Positions 17,571-24,570 of a DNA stretch of 31,047 nt are shown here, one piece after another. This DNA is from Bacteroidales bacterium UBA2030 (GTDB lineage Bacteria > Bacteroidota > Bacteroidia > Bacteroidales > TTA-H9): the NCBI GenBank assembly GCA_002332755.1, contig DDBO01000093.1:1-31047 (forward strand), given 5' to 3'. The position numbers were made by a program, and so were the translations under genes. Under the pieces are notes generated by a model that searched no databases, was not told the DNA's origin, and was given only the letters and a program-made list of their open reading frames with translations. How positions within the stretch are numbered: the first letter of the stretch is position 1; each line of letters opens with the position of its first letter.

Positions 17571-18647
17571 TTATTCGTATATTCTGGGCTGAACTTCTCC
17601 TCTAAGCACCATAAGGCCATTCATAGCCAATGCTTCCATTTCATCTTCGCCAGGGTAAACAATGATGGGCCCCAGGTGAGCAACCATTTCTTTGATATAA
17701 TTAACAAAGTAGGTATTGTGGGCAATACCCCCGGTAAGGATGATTCCATCAACCTGTCCTTTGAGTACAGCCGACATGGCTCCAATTTCTTTGCCTACCT
17801 GATAGGCCATGGCATCCTGGATAAGGCGGGCTTTTTCATCACCATTGCGTGCAGCCATTTCCACATCGTATGCGCTGTTGGTACCCAGGTAGGCTACATA
17901 TCCCCCCTGTCCGGTGATCATTTTTTTTATTTCGTTTTGGGTGTGTTTTCCACTAAAACAAAGCGACACTAGTTGTCCTACAGGTAATGAGCCACTTCGC
18001 TCCGGTGAAAAAGGGCCATCTCCATCAAGGGCATTGTTTACATCAATTACTTTACCCTTGCAGTGAGCCCCCACCGATATTCCTCCCCCTAAATGAGCTA
18101 CGATGAGATTGAGGTCTTCGTATTTTTTGTTGAGCGATTTGGCATAAGTGCGGGCTACCGCTTTTTGGTTTAACGCATGAAAAATAGACACACGTTTAAA
18201 CAGGGGATGTCCGGCAATACGGGCCACATCTTGAAGTTCATCAACAACTACCGGATCGGCAATGTAAGCTTTGGCTTTGCCCTGAGTACGAGCTATATCG
18301 TAAGCTATTAGACCTCCCAGGTTGCTGGCATGTTCGCCCATCACCCCAGCTTTTAAGTCTTCGATCAATTTTTCATTTACCTCATAAACTCCTGAGGGAA
18401 TAGGCTTTACCAAGCCTCCTCTGCCAACAATAGCCTCCAGTGAGTCAACATCAATGTTGGCCTGAGTCAATTCTTTGAGGATGATCTCGCGGCGGAAAGC
18501 AAATTGATCGGTTATTTTGGCAAAGTCTTTTAATTCTTCGGAAGAATGACGAAGGGTTTTTAAAAAGATATTTTTATTCCCTTCATAAACTGCAATTTTG
18601 GTACTGGTTGATCCAGGGTTAATAGCTAAAATTCTTTCTTTGCTCAT
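17571..18647 (-). CDS. buk: Butyrate kinase
   Basis: 358 residues, the usual length. It transfers phosphate from butyryl-phosphate to ADP, giving butyrate and ATP, as the last step of butyrate fermentation. The acetokinase/butyrate kinase signature is complete: ILAINPGSTSTKIAVYEG at the N-terminus (phosphate-binding), VGRGGLVKPI, NLIVAHLGGGISVGAHCKG, and DGDGPFSPERSGSLP. Together these distinguish it from acetate kinase, which is about 400 residues. It is the last gene of a four-gene operon, 16 bp after the second phosphate butyryltransferase gene. The enzyme could also act on branched-chain acyl phosphates from amino-acid fermentation. Confidence 0.95.
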   Translation of the reverse strand: MSKERILAINPGSTSTKIAVYEGNKNIFLKTLRHSSEELKDFAKITDQFAFRREIILKELTQANIDVDSLEAIVGRGGLVKPIPSGVYEVNEKLIEDLKAGVMGEHASNLGGLIAYDIARTQGKAKAYIADPVVVDELQDVARIAGHPLFKRVSIFHALNQKAVARTYAKSLNKKYEDLNLIVAHLGGGISVGAHCKGKVIDVNNALDGDGPFSPERSGSLPVGQLVSLCFSGKHTQNEIKKMITGQGGYVAYLGTNSAYDVEMAARNGDEKARLIQDAMAYQVGKEIGAMSAVLKGQVDGIILTGGIAHNTYFVNYIKEMVAHLGPIIVYPGEDEMEALAMNGLMVLRGEVQPRIYE

Positions 18648-18663
18648 TGAAAGTTAGTTGTTT

Positions 18664-19584
18664 TTATGAGTTGTTTTGAGCTGCCATCAAACAGGCCAGC
18701 GCTATACAATTAAACTTCGATTGTTCGCTTTCGCTTCTCGACATGACGATCACGGGTTTTCGCGTACCCTGAATAAGTCCTGCCAATTCTGCACCCGCAA
18801 ATCTTACCAGGCCTTTGTAAAAAGCATTGCATGATTCGAGGCTGGGAAAGAGCAAGACATCTGCTTCACCCTTCAATGGGCTATCTACTTTTTTGATGGT
18901 AAGACTTTCTGGGTCGGTCGCAAGAAAAATATCCAATGGACCATCCACAACACAGCCCTTAATTTGTCCACGGTCAACCATCTTACAAATGATTGCGTAA
19001 TCGGCAGCCGAAGGGGGATTTAGGCCAGCCTTTTCTGTGGCACTGATAAGGGCAACCTTAGGTAATTCTATTCCAAACCGGTGGCACATTTCAACAGCAT
19101 AGTTGAGCATGGCAATTTTTTGGCTTAGGTCGGGAAAGGGAATAACCGCTGTATCGGTGATAAAGAGGAGTTTGTGGTATGATGGCATTTCTAAGGCTGC
19201 AACGTAGCTCATTACGGTGCCGGGAATCATCAATCCCTTTTCCTTATTGAGAACAGCTCTTAGAAAATTATCTGTGTTTACCAGCCCTTTCATCAGGATG
19301 TCTGCCCCGCCTTCATCTACCTCTCTCACGCACCAGTTGACAGCTTCTTTTTCATCGTTTATTTCATGAACAGAAAAGTCAGATAGTTGAGCATTGTGCT
19401 GGGAGAGAAGCTCATGAATCTTTTGTTTATTTCCAGTAAGAATAAAACGGGCAAATCCTTCCTTTGCTGCCCTTGCTACTGCTCCAATGGTATGAGGGTC
19501 TTCTGCCTGCGCCACCGCAATCGTTTTCGGCGGAAAGCCTTTTAATCTATTCGCCAGCTGGGCAAAACTTCGGATGGGTTCCAT
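18664..19584 (-). CDS. Phosphate butyryltransferase paralogue (second copy)
   Basis: 306 residues, a complete PTA/PTB domain. The segments GGADILMKGLVNTDNFLRAVLN, PSYHKLLFITDTAVIPFPDL and PKVALISATEK match phosphate acetyl/butyryltransferases, which exchange CoA for phosphate on acyl-CoA. It is clearly homologous to the gene just upstream (same block order), but many flanking positions differ, so this is an old duplication rather than a recent copy. It has its own N-terminal segment (MEPIRSFAQLANRLKGFPPKT) and a different C-terminus. It may prefer another acyl chain, or the two may form a heteromer. It lies between the first copy (20 bp upstream) and buk (16 bp downstream). Confidence 0.88.
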   Translation of the reverse strand: MEPIRSFAQLANRLKGFPPKTIAVAQAEDPHTIGAVARAAKEGFARFILTGNKQKIHELLSQHNAQLSDFSVHEINDEKEAVNWCVREVDEGGADILMKGLVNTDNFLRAVLNKEKGLMIPGTVMSYVAALEMPSYHKLLFITDTAVIPFPDLSQKIAMLNYAVEMCHRFGIELPKVALISATEKAGLNPPSAADYAIICKMVDRGQIKGCVVDGPLDIFLATDPESLTIKKVDSPLKGEADVLLFPSLESCNAFYKGLVRFAGAELAGLIQGTRKPVIVMSRSESEQSKFNCIALACLMAAQNNS

Positions 19585-19604
19585 TGAATGAGCCTTAAAC
19601 GGGT

Positions 19605-20507
19605 TTATTTGGCAACTAATGCAGCCAGAGCGATAGAATACGTTTTTGTGAGAGCACTATCGCCTCTTGAAGAGAGCACTGCCGGGCACTTTGCTCCTAC
19701 AACTATTGCCCCCAGTTCTCCTTTCGCCAGCTTTGTGTTGAATTTGTAGAATACATTTCCGGCTTCGATGTTGGGAAAGAGTAAGCAGTCGGCGTCGCCG
19801 GCAACTTCACTTTTCAGTTTCTTGATTTCAGCACTTTCCTTGTCGATGGCGGTGTCGAGTGAAAGGGGGCCATCAATAATGGCGCCTTTGATTTGTCCTC
19901 TTTCAGCCATTTTTGAGATAATTCCTGCATCTACGCAAGCCTGCATGCCCGGCAGCATTTGTTCGGTTGCGGCAATCAATGCCACCTTGGGTTTTTCATT
20001 GCCCAGCGCATGGGCTGTTTGAATCAGGTAATTTGTTATGGCAATTTTTTGGTCCAAATCAGGAGCTGGAATGATGGCAACATCGCCAACAATCAACAGT
20101 TTGTGGTAATTGGGGTTTTCCACAACCGTCACGTGGCTCAAAATGGCCTTTGGTGGCATAAGGCCTGCCTCTTTGTTTAAGATGGCTCGCATGTATTTAT
20201 CGGTGCTCACCAGGCCTTTCATTAAGATATCGCCTTCCCCATTCACAATCAATTCGACGGCTTTGCGGGCTGCTTTTTGTTCATCCGCTTCCTGTATAAT
20301 TTTAAATTTTCCAGGGTCAATATTTAATTCTCGACATACATTCATAATGGTGGCTTCGTCGCCAACAAGCGTGCCTTCTACAATGCCCAAATCAATAGCA
20401 TGGTTTACTGCTTCAATAGTATGACTGTCGTTTGCGTATGCTGCTACAATACGCTTGCGGGTTTTGGCCCTTGCGGCCTCAATCATTTGTTCGAGATGGG
20501 TAATCAT
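19605..20507 (-). CDS. ptb: Phosphate butyryltransferase (first copy)
   Basis: 300 residues, the typical length. It converts butyryl-CoA and phosphate to butyryl-phosphate and CoA, feeding butyrate kinase. The PTA/PTB core is intact: GDILMKGLVSTDKYMRAILN, NPNYHKLLIVGDVAIIPAPDL, PKVALIAATEQ, IKGAIIDGPLSLDTAI and GDADCLLFPNIEAGNVFYK. It is the copy closer to biochemically known Ptb proteins in its GPLSLDTAI block. It starts 17 bp after the M64 peptidase stop codon, and I find no separate promoter in between, so it is probably transcribed from the promoter at 21842-21876. Confidence 0.92.
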   Translation of the reverse strand: MITHLEQMIEAARAKTRKRIVAAYANDSHTIEAVNHAIDLGIVEGTLVGDEATIMNVCRELNIDPGKFKIIQEADEQKAARKAVELIVNGEGDILMKGLVSTDKYMRAILNKEAGLMPPKAILSHVTVVENPNYHKLLIVGDVAIIPAPDLDQKIAITNYLIQTAHALGNEKPKVALIAATEQMLPGMQACVDAGIISKMAERGQIKGAIIDGPLSLDTAIDKESAEIKKLKSEVAGDADCLLFPNIEAGNVFYKFNTKLAKGELGAIVVGAKCPAVLSSRGDSALTKTYSIALAALVAK

Positions 20508-20524
20508 AATTTCTGCTTATTATT

Positions 20525-21802
20525 TTAATGAGTGTAAAATTCAATCATTCTGCGAATAGCTGCTAAACAAACCGGACAAAAAGAATTACCCCGGAAGGTA
20601 TTCATCAGACAATCCTGTTGTGGCCGGTATATTCCTTTGGCAGCATATCCCCCGCCCTCAAATGCTCCCGTTAAATGCTTATACTGGGGGGCATTGGGTG
20701 TAGGAATGGGAATTGTATCGGCAATCAGGCCTTTCCATTTTCTTTTAAAATCAACCAAAGTAGTAATGTTAGGCTCCCATGGCTCTACATCAAGGGGATA
20801 CATGTCGTTGTAAGCTACCTCAGAGTTATAATATTCATCGGCTAATCCGGCGAAAGAATGTCCAAACTCATGGATAAATATCTTGCCAGCGCTACGATTG
20901 CTGTTTACTGACATGGCATAATGATTAAAAATGGCCCCACCGCCATATTCCGGAGTGTTTACCAAAATATAGATCTGATCGTAAGGGGCACAAGCTGCCA
21001 CATCCCTTACAGCCTTGAAATTACTGGTCATTAAATAGCGTTCAATACCAAAAGTGTACATACGGCTATCGAGCAGGGTATTCCTCCAGATACCTTTTAC
21101 CGGTATATCTGTGCCTGACTCAGCAGAAGGGGCTTCAATGCCCCAAATATTGATCTTGTCGCGATATTCGCTGTAAGGGGCATACGAGAAAAGCTCATCA
21201 GCAAATTTCTTGCAATCTTGCCGGAAAAGTTCCATATCGGCACTGGTATATCCTTCAGGAATAATAACAATATCAAGGGCTTGTGAAGGATCAGCCGGAG
21301 TATGAACATTAAACGACTTGTAATGTATGTCTGCTTTTTGAATATAAGGATCTGCCGGATTGAAAGAAGTAGAAAATTTTTGGATGAAAACTCCCTTTCG
21401 GTTTCTGCTGTAGAGGTTTATTTGCGCAGGCTTTTTAGGAAATGGCATTACTACTGATTCTGTAAAAATCCTATCTGCCGATTGAGCTTCATTGGTAGTT
21501 TGCCATTCCGAAAATAAGGTTGTGTAACCTCTTGAGTATAGAACTTTTCCTGATTCCTTGTCTATAAGTTCAAAGAAATATTGCCCATAGCGCAGGGTAT
21601 CTATCAGTGCATGGGTAGACCCTCCCCAAAAGGGTTCTTCTTTCCAGTTATCGAAAACAAAATACTCGTTTTGGGCATTTCCTCCGTGATAATAGTCGAG
21701 TCGAAGGGTTTTGTTTTCAAAAAACAGGCTAAACTGGGCATAGCCTTGCTTTATCAAAAATAAAAACAAAAAAAGAAGAATAGGCTTGGGGAAGTGCATC
21801 AT
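20525..21802 (-). CDS. Secreted M64 family zinc metallopeptidase
   Basis: 425 residues, starting with tandem ATG codons (21802 and 21799). A signal peptide (about residues 1-22, hydrophobic LLFLFLFLIKQGYA-Q) indicates export. An N-terminal beta-rich domain (about 24-165) precedes a catalytic domain with the zinc motif HEFGH at 311-315 and the nearby GLADEYY (Asp322 a likely third ligand). DIVIIPEGYT is the start of the M64 catalytic domain. The M64 family is named for an IgA-cleaving enzyme of Clostridium ramosum, but most members have unknown targets. It has no T9SS tail. It leads the operon that continues into ptb, ptb and buk, an unusual pairing that may link peptide supply to fermentation. 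Confidence 0.9.
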   Translation of the reverse strand: MMHFPKPILLFLFLFLIKQGYAQFSLFFENKTLRLDYYHGGNAQNEYFVFDNWKEEPFWGGSTHALIDTLRYGQYFFELIDKESGKVLYSRGYTTLFSEWQTTNEAQSADRIFTESVVMPFPKKPAQINLYSRNRKGVFIQKFSTSFNPADPYIQKADIHYKSFNVHTPADPSQALDIVIIPEGYTSADMELFRQDCKKFADELFSYAPYSEYRDKINIWGIEAPSAESGTDIPVKGIWRNTLLDSRMYTFGIERYLMTSNFKAVRDVAACAPYDQIYILVNTPEYGGGAIFNHYAMSVNSNRSAGKIFIHEFGHSFAGLADEYYNSEVAYNDMYPLDVEPWEPNITTLVDFKRKWKGLIADTIPIPTPNAPQYKHLTGAFEGGGYAAKGIYRPQQDCLMNTFRGNSFCPVCLAAIRRMIEFYTH

Positions 21803-21841
21803 TTTGTTTTTAAGTAGATTACGCTAAACGGCTTACTGGCG

Positions 21842-21876
21842 CAAAGATAGTAAGCTTTTGTTAATAGAATAACAAA
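21842..21876 (-). promoter_or_regulatory. Promoter of the M64 peptidase-ptb-ptb-buk operon
   Basis: On the minus strand TTTG (21876-21873), a 23-bp spacer and TATCTTTG (21849-21842) fit the Bacteroidota consensus at the long end of the allowed spacing, 39 bp before the first ATG. The spacer is almost filled by an 18-bp inverted repeat that resembles a Rex operator. Confidence 0.55.
21858..21875. promoter_or_regulatory. Rex-type operator
   Basis: The bases TTGTTAATAGAATAACAA match the Rex operator consensus TTGTTAA-N4-TTAACAA at 13 of 14 defined positions; the single difference is A for T at the start of the right half. Seven-base arms (TTTGTTA and TAACAAA) are perfect inverted copies. It lies between the -33 and -7 elements and overlaps the -33 box, an ideal place for repression. 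Rex is an NADH-responsive repressor that in other bacteria controls butyrate and alcohol fermentation genes. The match is seen in the sequence; binding is inferred. Confidence 0.6.
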
Positions 21877-21991
21877 CTGTTTCTCGGGCTGGGTGTAACT
21901 GTTTACTTTTCAATTATTAATAAATTAGCAATCGTTTTCGGAACGAAAAAGTTCTTAATTTTACCCACGCTTTCCAAAATACATTGGCTTC

Positions 21992-22069
21992 ATGTTTGGC
22001 CTTGAATCCATACTTGCATGCATGCGCTACCGAAATATTAAGCGGCGTGATAAATTCGGCAGGGGATAA
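21992..22069 (+). CDS. Possible small leader ORF upstream of tryptophanase
   Basis: A 25-codon frame runs from the ATG at 21992 to the TAA at 22067-22069 and encodes a basic peptide beginning MFGLESILACMRYRNIKRR. It sits 87 bp before the tryptophanase ATG and is followed by a hairpin at 22081-22100. It contains no Trp codon, unlike the TnaC leader of enterobacteria. It could be a leader peptide, an independent small protein, or a chance frame; coding by composition is not testable at this length. Confidence 0.2.
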   Translation: MFGLESILACMRYRNIKRRDKFGRG

Positions 22070-22156
22070 CTTTTTTTATTCCACCCAGTGAGGTAGGTGG
22101 TAGCATTTTATCATTTATTTTTTAATTCTAATTTTTAATCTAAAAACGTTATCCCT

Positions 22157-23536
22157 ATGGAATTGCCATTTGCTGAAAGTTTCAAAATTAAAATGGTGGA
22201 GCCCATATTTCGCTCTACCCTTAATGAAAGGGAGCTTTGGCTTAAAGAAGCCCGCTACAATCTGTTTAATCTGAAAGCTGAACAAGTTTATATTGACCTT
22301 CTTACAGATAGTGGCACAGGAGCAATGAGCGACCGACAATGGGCCGAGCTCATGCTTGGAGATGAGAGTTATGCAGGAGCCACTTCTTATTATAAATTAA
22401 AAGCTACTATCGAAGAAATATTCGGTTTTCCTTACTTTCTGCCTACACATCAAGGCCGGGCAGCCGAAAATGTTTTAATGTCCACGCTGGTGAAGCAAGG
22501 GGATATTATTCCGGGTAATTCGCACTTCGATACCACCAAAGGGCATATCGAATTTCGAAAAGCAACGGCCTTCGATTGCACTATTCAGGAGGCCTTCGAT
22601 ACATCTCTTTTACACCCATTTAAAGGGAATATTGACCTTGAAAAGTTAGAGCAAGTACTTAGGTCCTATCCTCGAGAGCGTATTCCCATGATTATTGTTA
22701 CCGTTACCTGTAATACTTCGGGAGGGCAACCTGTTTCCATGCAAAATCTGCGTGAGGTTAAAGCCATGGCTGATAAATATGGAATACCGGTATGCTTCGA
22801 TTCTGCCCGTTTTGCCGAAAATGCCTATTTTATCAAGTTAAGAGAACCAGGATATGCTGAAAAATCAATACGAGAGATAGTTGCTGAAATGTATTCTTAT
22901 GCTGATATGGCAACTATGAGTGCTAAAAAGGATGGTATTGTAAACATGGGTGGCTTTATTGGTTTCAAAGATGAAGAGTTGTTCAGGCGGGCCACTACAT
23001 ATAATATTATGTTTGAGGGTTTTATAACCTATGGAGGTATGTCGGGGCGTGACATGAATGCCCTGGCAGCCGGGCTTAAAGAAAGTACTACGTTTGAATA
23101 TTTGGAAACGCGAATTAAGCAGGTGGAATATTTGGGCCAAAAACTGCTTGATTTTTGCATTCCTATCCAACAACCTGTCGGGGGTCATGCAGTGTTTGTT
23201 GACGCATTAAAGTTTCTACCCAATGTCCCCCGCGAAGAATATGTAGCCCAAACCCTTGCACTCGAATTGTATCTCGAAGCTGGAGTAAGAGGTGTGGAGA
23301 TTGGAACACTTCTGGCTGATCGCGACCCTGTCACTCGTCAGGATCGCTATCCTGCGCTCGAAACCGTTCGACTGGCTATTCCTCGTAGGGTATACACAAA
23401 TAATCATATGGATGTAGTTGCTGTTGCACTAAAAAACATTTGGGATCGTCGCGATGAAATCCGCCGAGGTTATCGGATTGCCTGGGAGGCCCCAATTATG
23501 CGACATTTTACCGTGCAGCTCGAAAAATTATCTTGA
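22157..23536 (+). CDS. tnaA: Tryptophanase
   Basis: 459 residues. A pyridoxal-phosphate enzyme that splits tryptophan into indole, pyruvate and ammonia. PLP is held by Lys258 in TMSAKKDG, and VCFDSARFAENAYF carries the cofactor-binding Asp and Arg. The protein is close overall to tyrosine phenol-lyase, but the deciding positions are of the tryptophanase type. It has SHFDTTKGH where phenol-lyase has a Thr in place of the Asp, and GVEIGTLLADRDP where phenol-lyase has the substrate-binding Arg in SMERG. The N-terminus MELPFAESFKIKMVEPIF resembles Porphyromonas-type tryptophanases. It stands alone on the + strand, divergent from the butyrate operon and convergent with the Rex-like gene. Confidence 0.93.
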   Translation: MELPFAESFKIKMVEPIFRSTLNERELWLKEARYNLFNLKAEQVYIDLLTDSGTGAMSDRQWAELMLGDESYAGATSYYKLKATIEEIFGFPYFLPTHQGRAAENVLMSTLVKQGDIIPGNSHFDTTKGHIEFRKATAFDCTIQEAFDTSLLHPFKGNIDLEKLEQVLRSYPRERIPMIIVTVTCNTSGGQPVSMQNLREVKAMADKYGIPVCFDSARFAENAYFIKLREPGYAEKSIREIVAEMYSYADMATMSAKKDGIVNMGGFIGFKDEELFRRATTYNIMFEGFITYGGMSGRDMNALAAGLKESTTFEYLETRIKQVEYLGQKLLDFCIPIQQPVGGHAVFVDALKFLPNVPREEYVAQTLALELYLEAGVRGVEIGTLLADRDPVTRQDRYPALETVRLAIPRRVYTNNHMDVVAVALKNIWDRRDEIRRGYRIAWEAPIMRHFTVQLEKLS

Positions 23537-23548
23537 ATATTTTAGTTT

Positions 23549-23583
23549 AAATAAAAGGAACCGCCGGCCACAGGGCCGGCGGG
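23549..23583. terminator. Strong hairpin between tryptophanase and the Rex-like gene
   Basis: A perfect 9-bp GC-rich stem, CCGCCGGCC (23561-23569) and GGCCGGCGG (23574-23582), with an ACAG loop. On the minus strand it is followed by TTCCTTTTAT, so it should terminate the Rex-like transcript; on the + strand the tail (GATTATTTAT) is weaker. It serves the convergent genes ending at 23536 and 23623. Confidence 0.7.
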
Positions 23584-23622
23584 ATTATTTATGGGGATTT
23601 ATGATGAGGGGGAAAAACACTA

Positions 23623-24261
23623 TCAACTTAAACTGTAACTACGTTTCCATTTGGGATAACCGGGAATTACATTTTCAACAGTGATATCGGGATGGGTGGT
23701 TAACGATACAGGGCTTAAGTTCCATATTTTTTTGATGCCATTTCTTATGAGCCACTCCGCGGTAGATTTGCTATGGGAGAAATCGGTGCATAAAACTGCA
23801 TTACTAATATTTTCATGGCTAATCAGCGCTTCTGCATCGCTTTTATTTAAAATACGTAAACCGGGAATGTTGATATCAGCAGGCGTTCCTGATGTTATCA
23901 GTAAGCCTCTGATATTAAATGAGTAGCCTGAGAACTCGTAGTTTTGAAGCAGTCGATTAATGCGTTCAGTGCTCCCTGCTACTATTACCCTTTCCTGATT
24001 GTCTGCTGAGAGATAATTTTTTAAGGCTTGCACAAGATGTTCATATTGTATGATGTTACCATAGCTTATTTTAATGCCCGCCTCGGTAATGTCGGAGATT
24101 ACCGTTTGTAGTTCTTCTCCTGTAAGATTAGCGAGTTTCTCGAAGGATGTAAGCACTTCACCCTTTTTTAGACCTTTCTCAGCAATTAGGGCATAACGAT
24201 ACAGGCGTTTCAGCGTGGCCTGACTTAAGTTTTTATTTATTTTAATTTCGTTTGATAGCAT
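23623..24261 (-). CDS. Rex-like redox regulator with degenerate NAD-binding loop
   Basis: 212 residues, the length of Rex. An N-terminal winged helix (ATLKRLYRYALIAEK and LTSFEKLANLTGEELQTVISDIT, about 15-62) lines up with the Rex DNA-binding domain. The C-terminal part ends with GIKKIWNLSPVSLTTH and ITVENV, a close match to the Rex core block G(I)KxIxNFxPxxLxVPxxVxVxNV. The first Rossmann strand reads VIVAGSTERINRLL, where Rex has a GxGxLG loop, so two of the three glycines are gone. The recognition helix (TVISDI) lacks the basic residues of TVRRDF-type Rex. It may sense another ligand, or regulate by dimerising with a true Rex. It is preceded by a sigma-54 promoter and an attenuator-like leader, and is convergent with tnaA. 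Confidence 0.78.
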   Translation of the reverse strand: MLSNEIKINKNLSQATLKRLYRYALIAEKGLKKGEVLTSFEKLANLTGEELQTVISDITEAGIKISYGNIIQYEHLVQALKNYLSADNQERVIVAGSTERINRLLQNYEFSGYSFNIRGLLITSGTPADINIPGLRILNKSDAEALISHENISNAVLCTDFSHSKSTAEWLIRNGIKKIWNLSPVSLTTHPDITVENVIPGYPKWKRSYSLS

Positions 24262-24275
24262 AATTGTGTGTTTTT

Positions 24276-24309
24276 AAAAAACCAGGGGAATGTGGGGGCA
24301 TCCCCCTGG
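24276..24309 (-). terminator. Terminator/attenuator-like hairpin pair in the Rex-like gene leader
   Basis: In the minus-strand RNA, CCAGGGG (24309-24303) can pair with CCCCUGG (24288-24282), and six U follow (24281-24276), making a textbook rho-independent terminator 14 nt before the Rex-like ATG. The same G-run can instead pair with CCCCC (24298-24294) across an AUG loop, which would prevent the terminator. The two pairings are mutually exclusive, as in an attenuator. It may also simply stop read-through from the sigma-54 activator gene. Confidence 0.6.
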
Positions 24310-24411
24310 GGATCATTGTTAACCAGGAATGAACTTGTAAATCTCAACCAAACCCTGCCATGTTTACGGAGGTTGTTTAAACCTGGCCGGATGGGTTGTT
24401 ATATTTTAATG

Positions 24412-24427
24412 GCAATAGTCGTGCCAA
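24412..24427 (-). promoter_or_regulatory. Sigma-54 (RpoN) promoter of the Rex-like gene
   Basis: The minus strand reads TTGGCACG-ACTA-TTGC, a full match to the sigma-54 consensus TTGGCACG-N4-TTGC, with GG and GC exactly 10 bp apart. The predicted transcript start is near 24400, leaving a leader of about 139 nt before the ATG at 24261. Such promoters are silent without an enhancer-binding AAA+ activator, and one is encoded directly upstream. Confidence 0.85.
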
Positions 24428-24533
24428 GCCTATCAAGTAATTAAAAATCAGTGAATAACACCCAAACTATGCTTTCAAGAGAATAATCAGGCCCTGTTAT
24501 ATGTGCAATATTAAGACAACTTGTTTTGTTTGG

Positions 24534-24570
24534 TTGTACTAAAAACGGACATAGTCCTAAATTAGTACAA
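24534..24570. promoter_or_regulatory. Candidate enhancer (upstream activating) site
   Basis: TTGTACTAA (24534-24542) and TTAGTACAA (24562-24570) are perfect 9-bp inverted copies. Between them is a second symmetric pair, GGAC (24547-24550) and GTCC (24554-24557). The site starts 107 bp upstream of the -24 element of the sigma-54 promoter, the normal place for an enhancer-binding protein. Eleven bases of one arm (TTGTACTAAAA) recur at 26398-26408, by the activator gene's own start. An alternative is a terminator hairpin for the activator gene, whose stop codon abuts it, but there is no U-run. Confidence 0.55.

Larger units (their letters stand above)
21803..22156. other. Divergent regulatory region between the butyrate operon and tryptophanase
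   Basis: 354 bp. The left side holds the promoter and Rex-type operator of the minus-strand operon. The right side should hold the tryptophanase promoter, but I find no exact TAnnTTTG with a -33 box on the + strand there. It does hold a 25-codon open frame (21992-22069) and a small hairpin, CCACC (22081-22085) with GGTGG (22096-22100), followed by a T-rich stretch. No leader peptide of TnaC type with an internal Trp codon is visible. Confidence 0.6.
24262..24570 (-). promoter_or_regulatory. Leader and control region of the Rex-like gene
   Basis: 309 bp without a convincing gene. Read on the minus strand it contains, in order, a large inverted repeat (24534-24570), a sigma-54 promoter (24412-24427), a leader of about 139 nt with a weak AGGTT/AACCT hairpin near 24371-24383, and two competing GC-rich hairpins (24276-24309). 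A half Rex site (TTGTTAA, 24316-24322 on the + strand) is also present. A 24-codon upstream frame begins with the ATG at 24316, runs across the hairpins and ends at 24242, overlapping the Rex-like start out of frame. Confidence 0.6.

Noticed and set aside
21984..22018. Two sigma-54-like sequences upstream of tryptophanase (TTGGCTTC-ATGT-TTGG and TTGAATCC-ATAC-TTGC)
   Set aside because: Each breaks one of the two near-invariant elements (GG in place of GC at -12 in the first, GA in place of GG at -24 in the second), unlike the perfect site at 24412-24427.
22157..23536. Tyrosine phenol-lyase as the identity of the PLP lyase
   Set aside because: Overall similarity is high, but the Asp in HFDTTKGH and the Ile in VEIG are tryptophanase-type, and the phenol-lyase Arg is absent.
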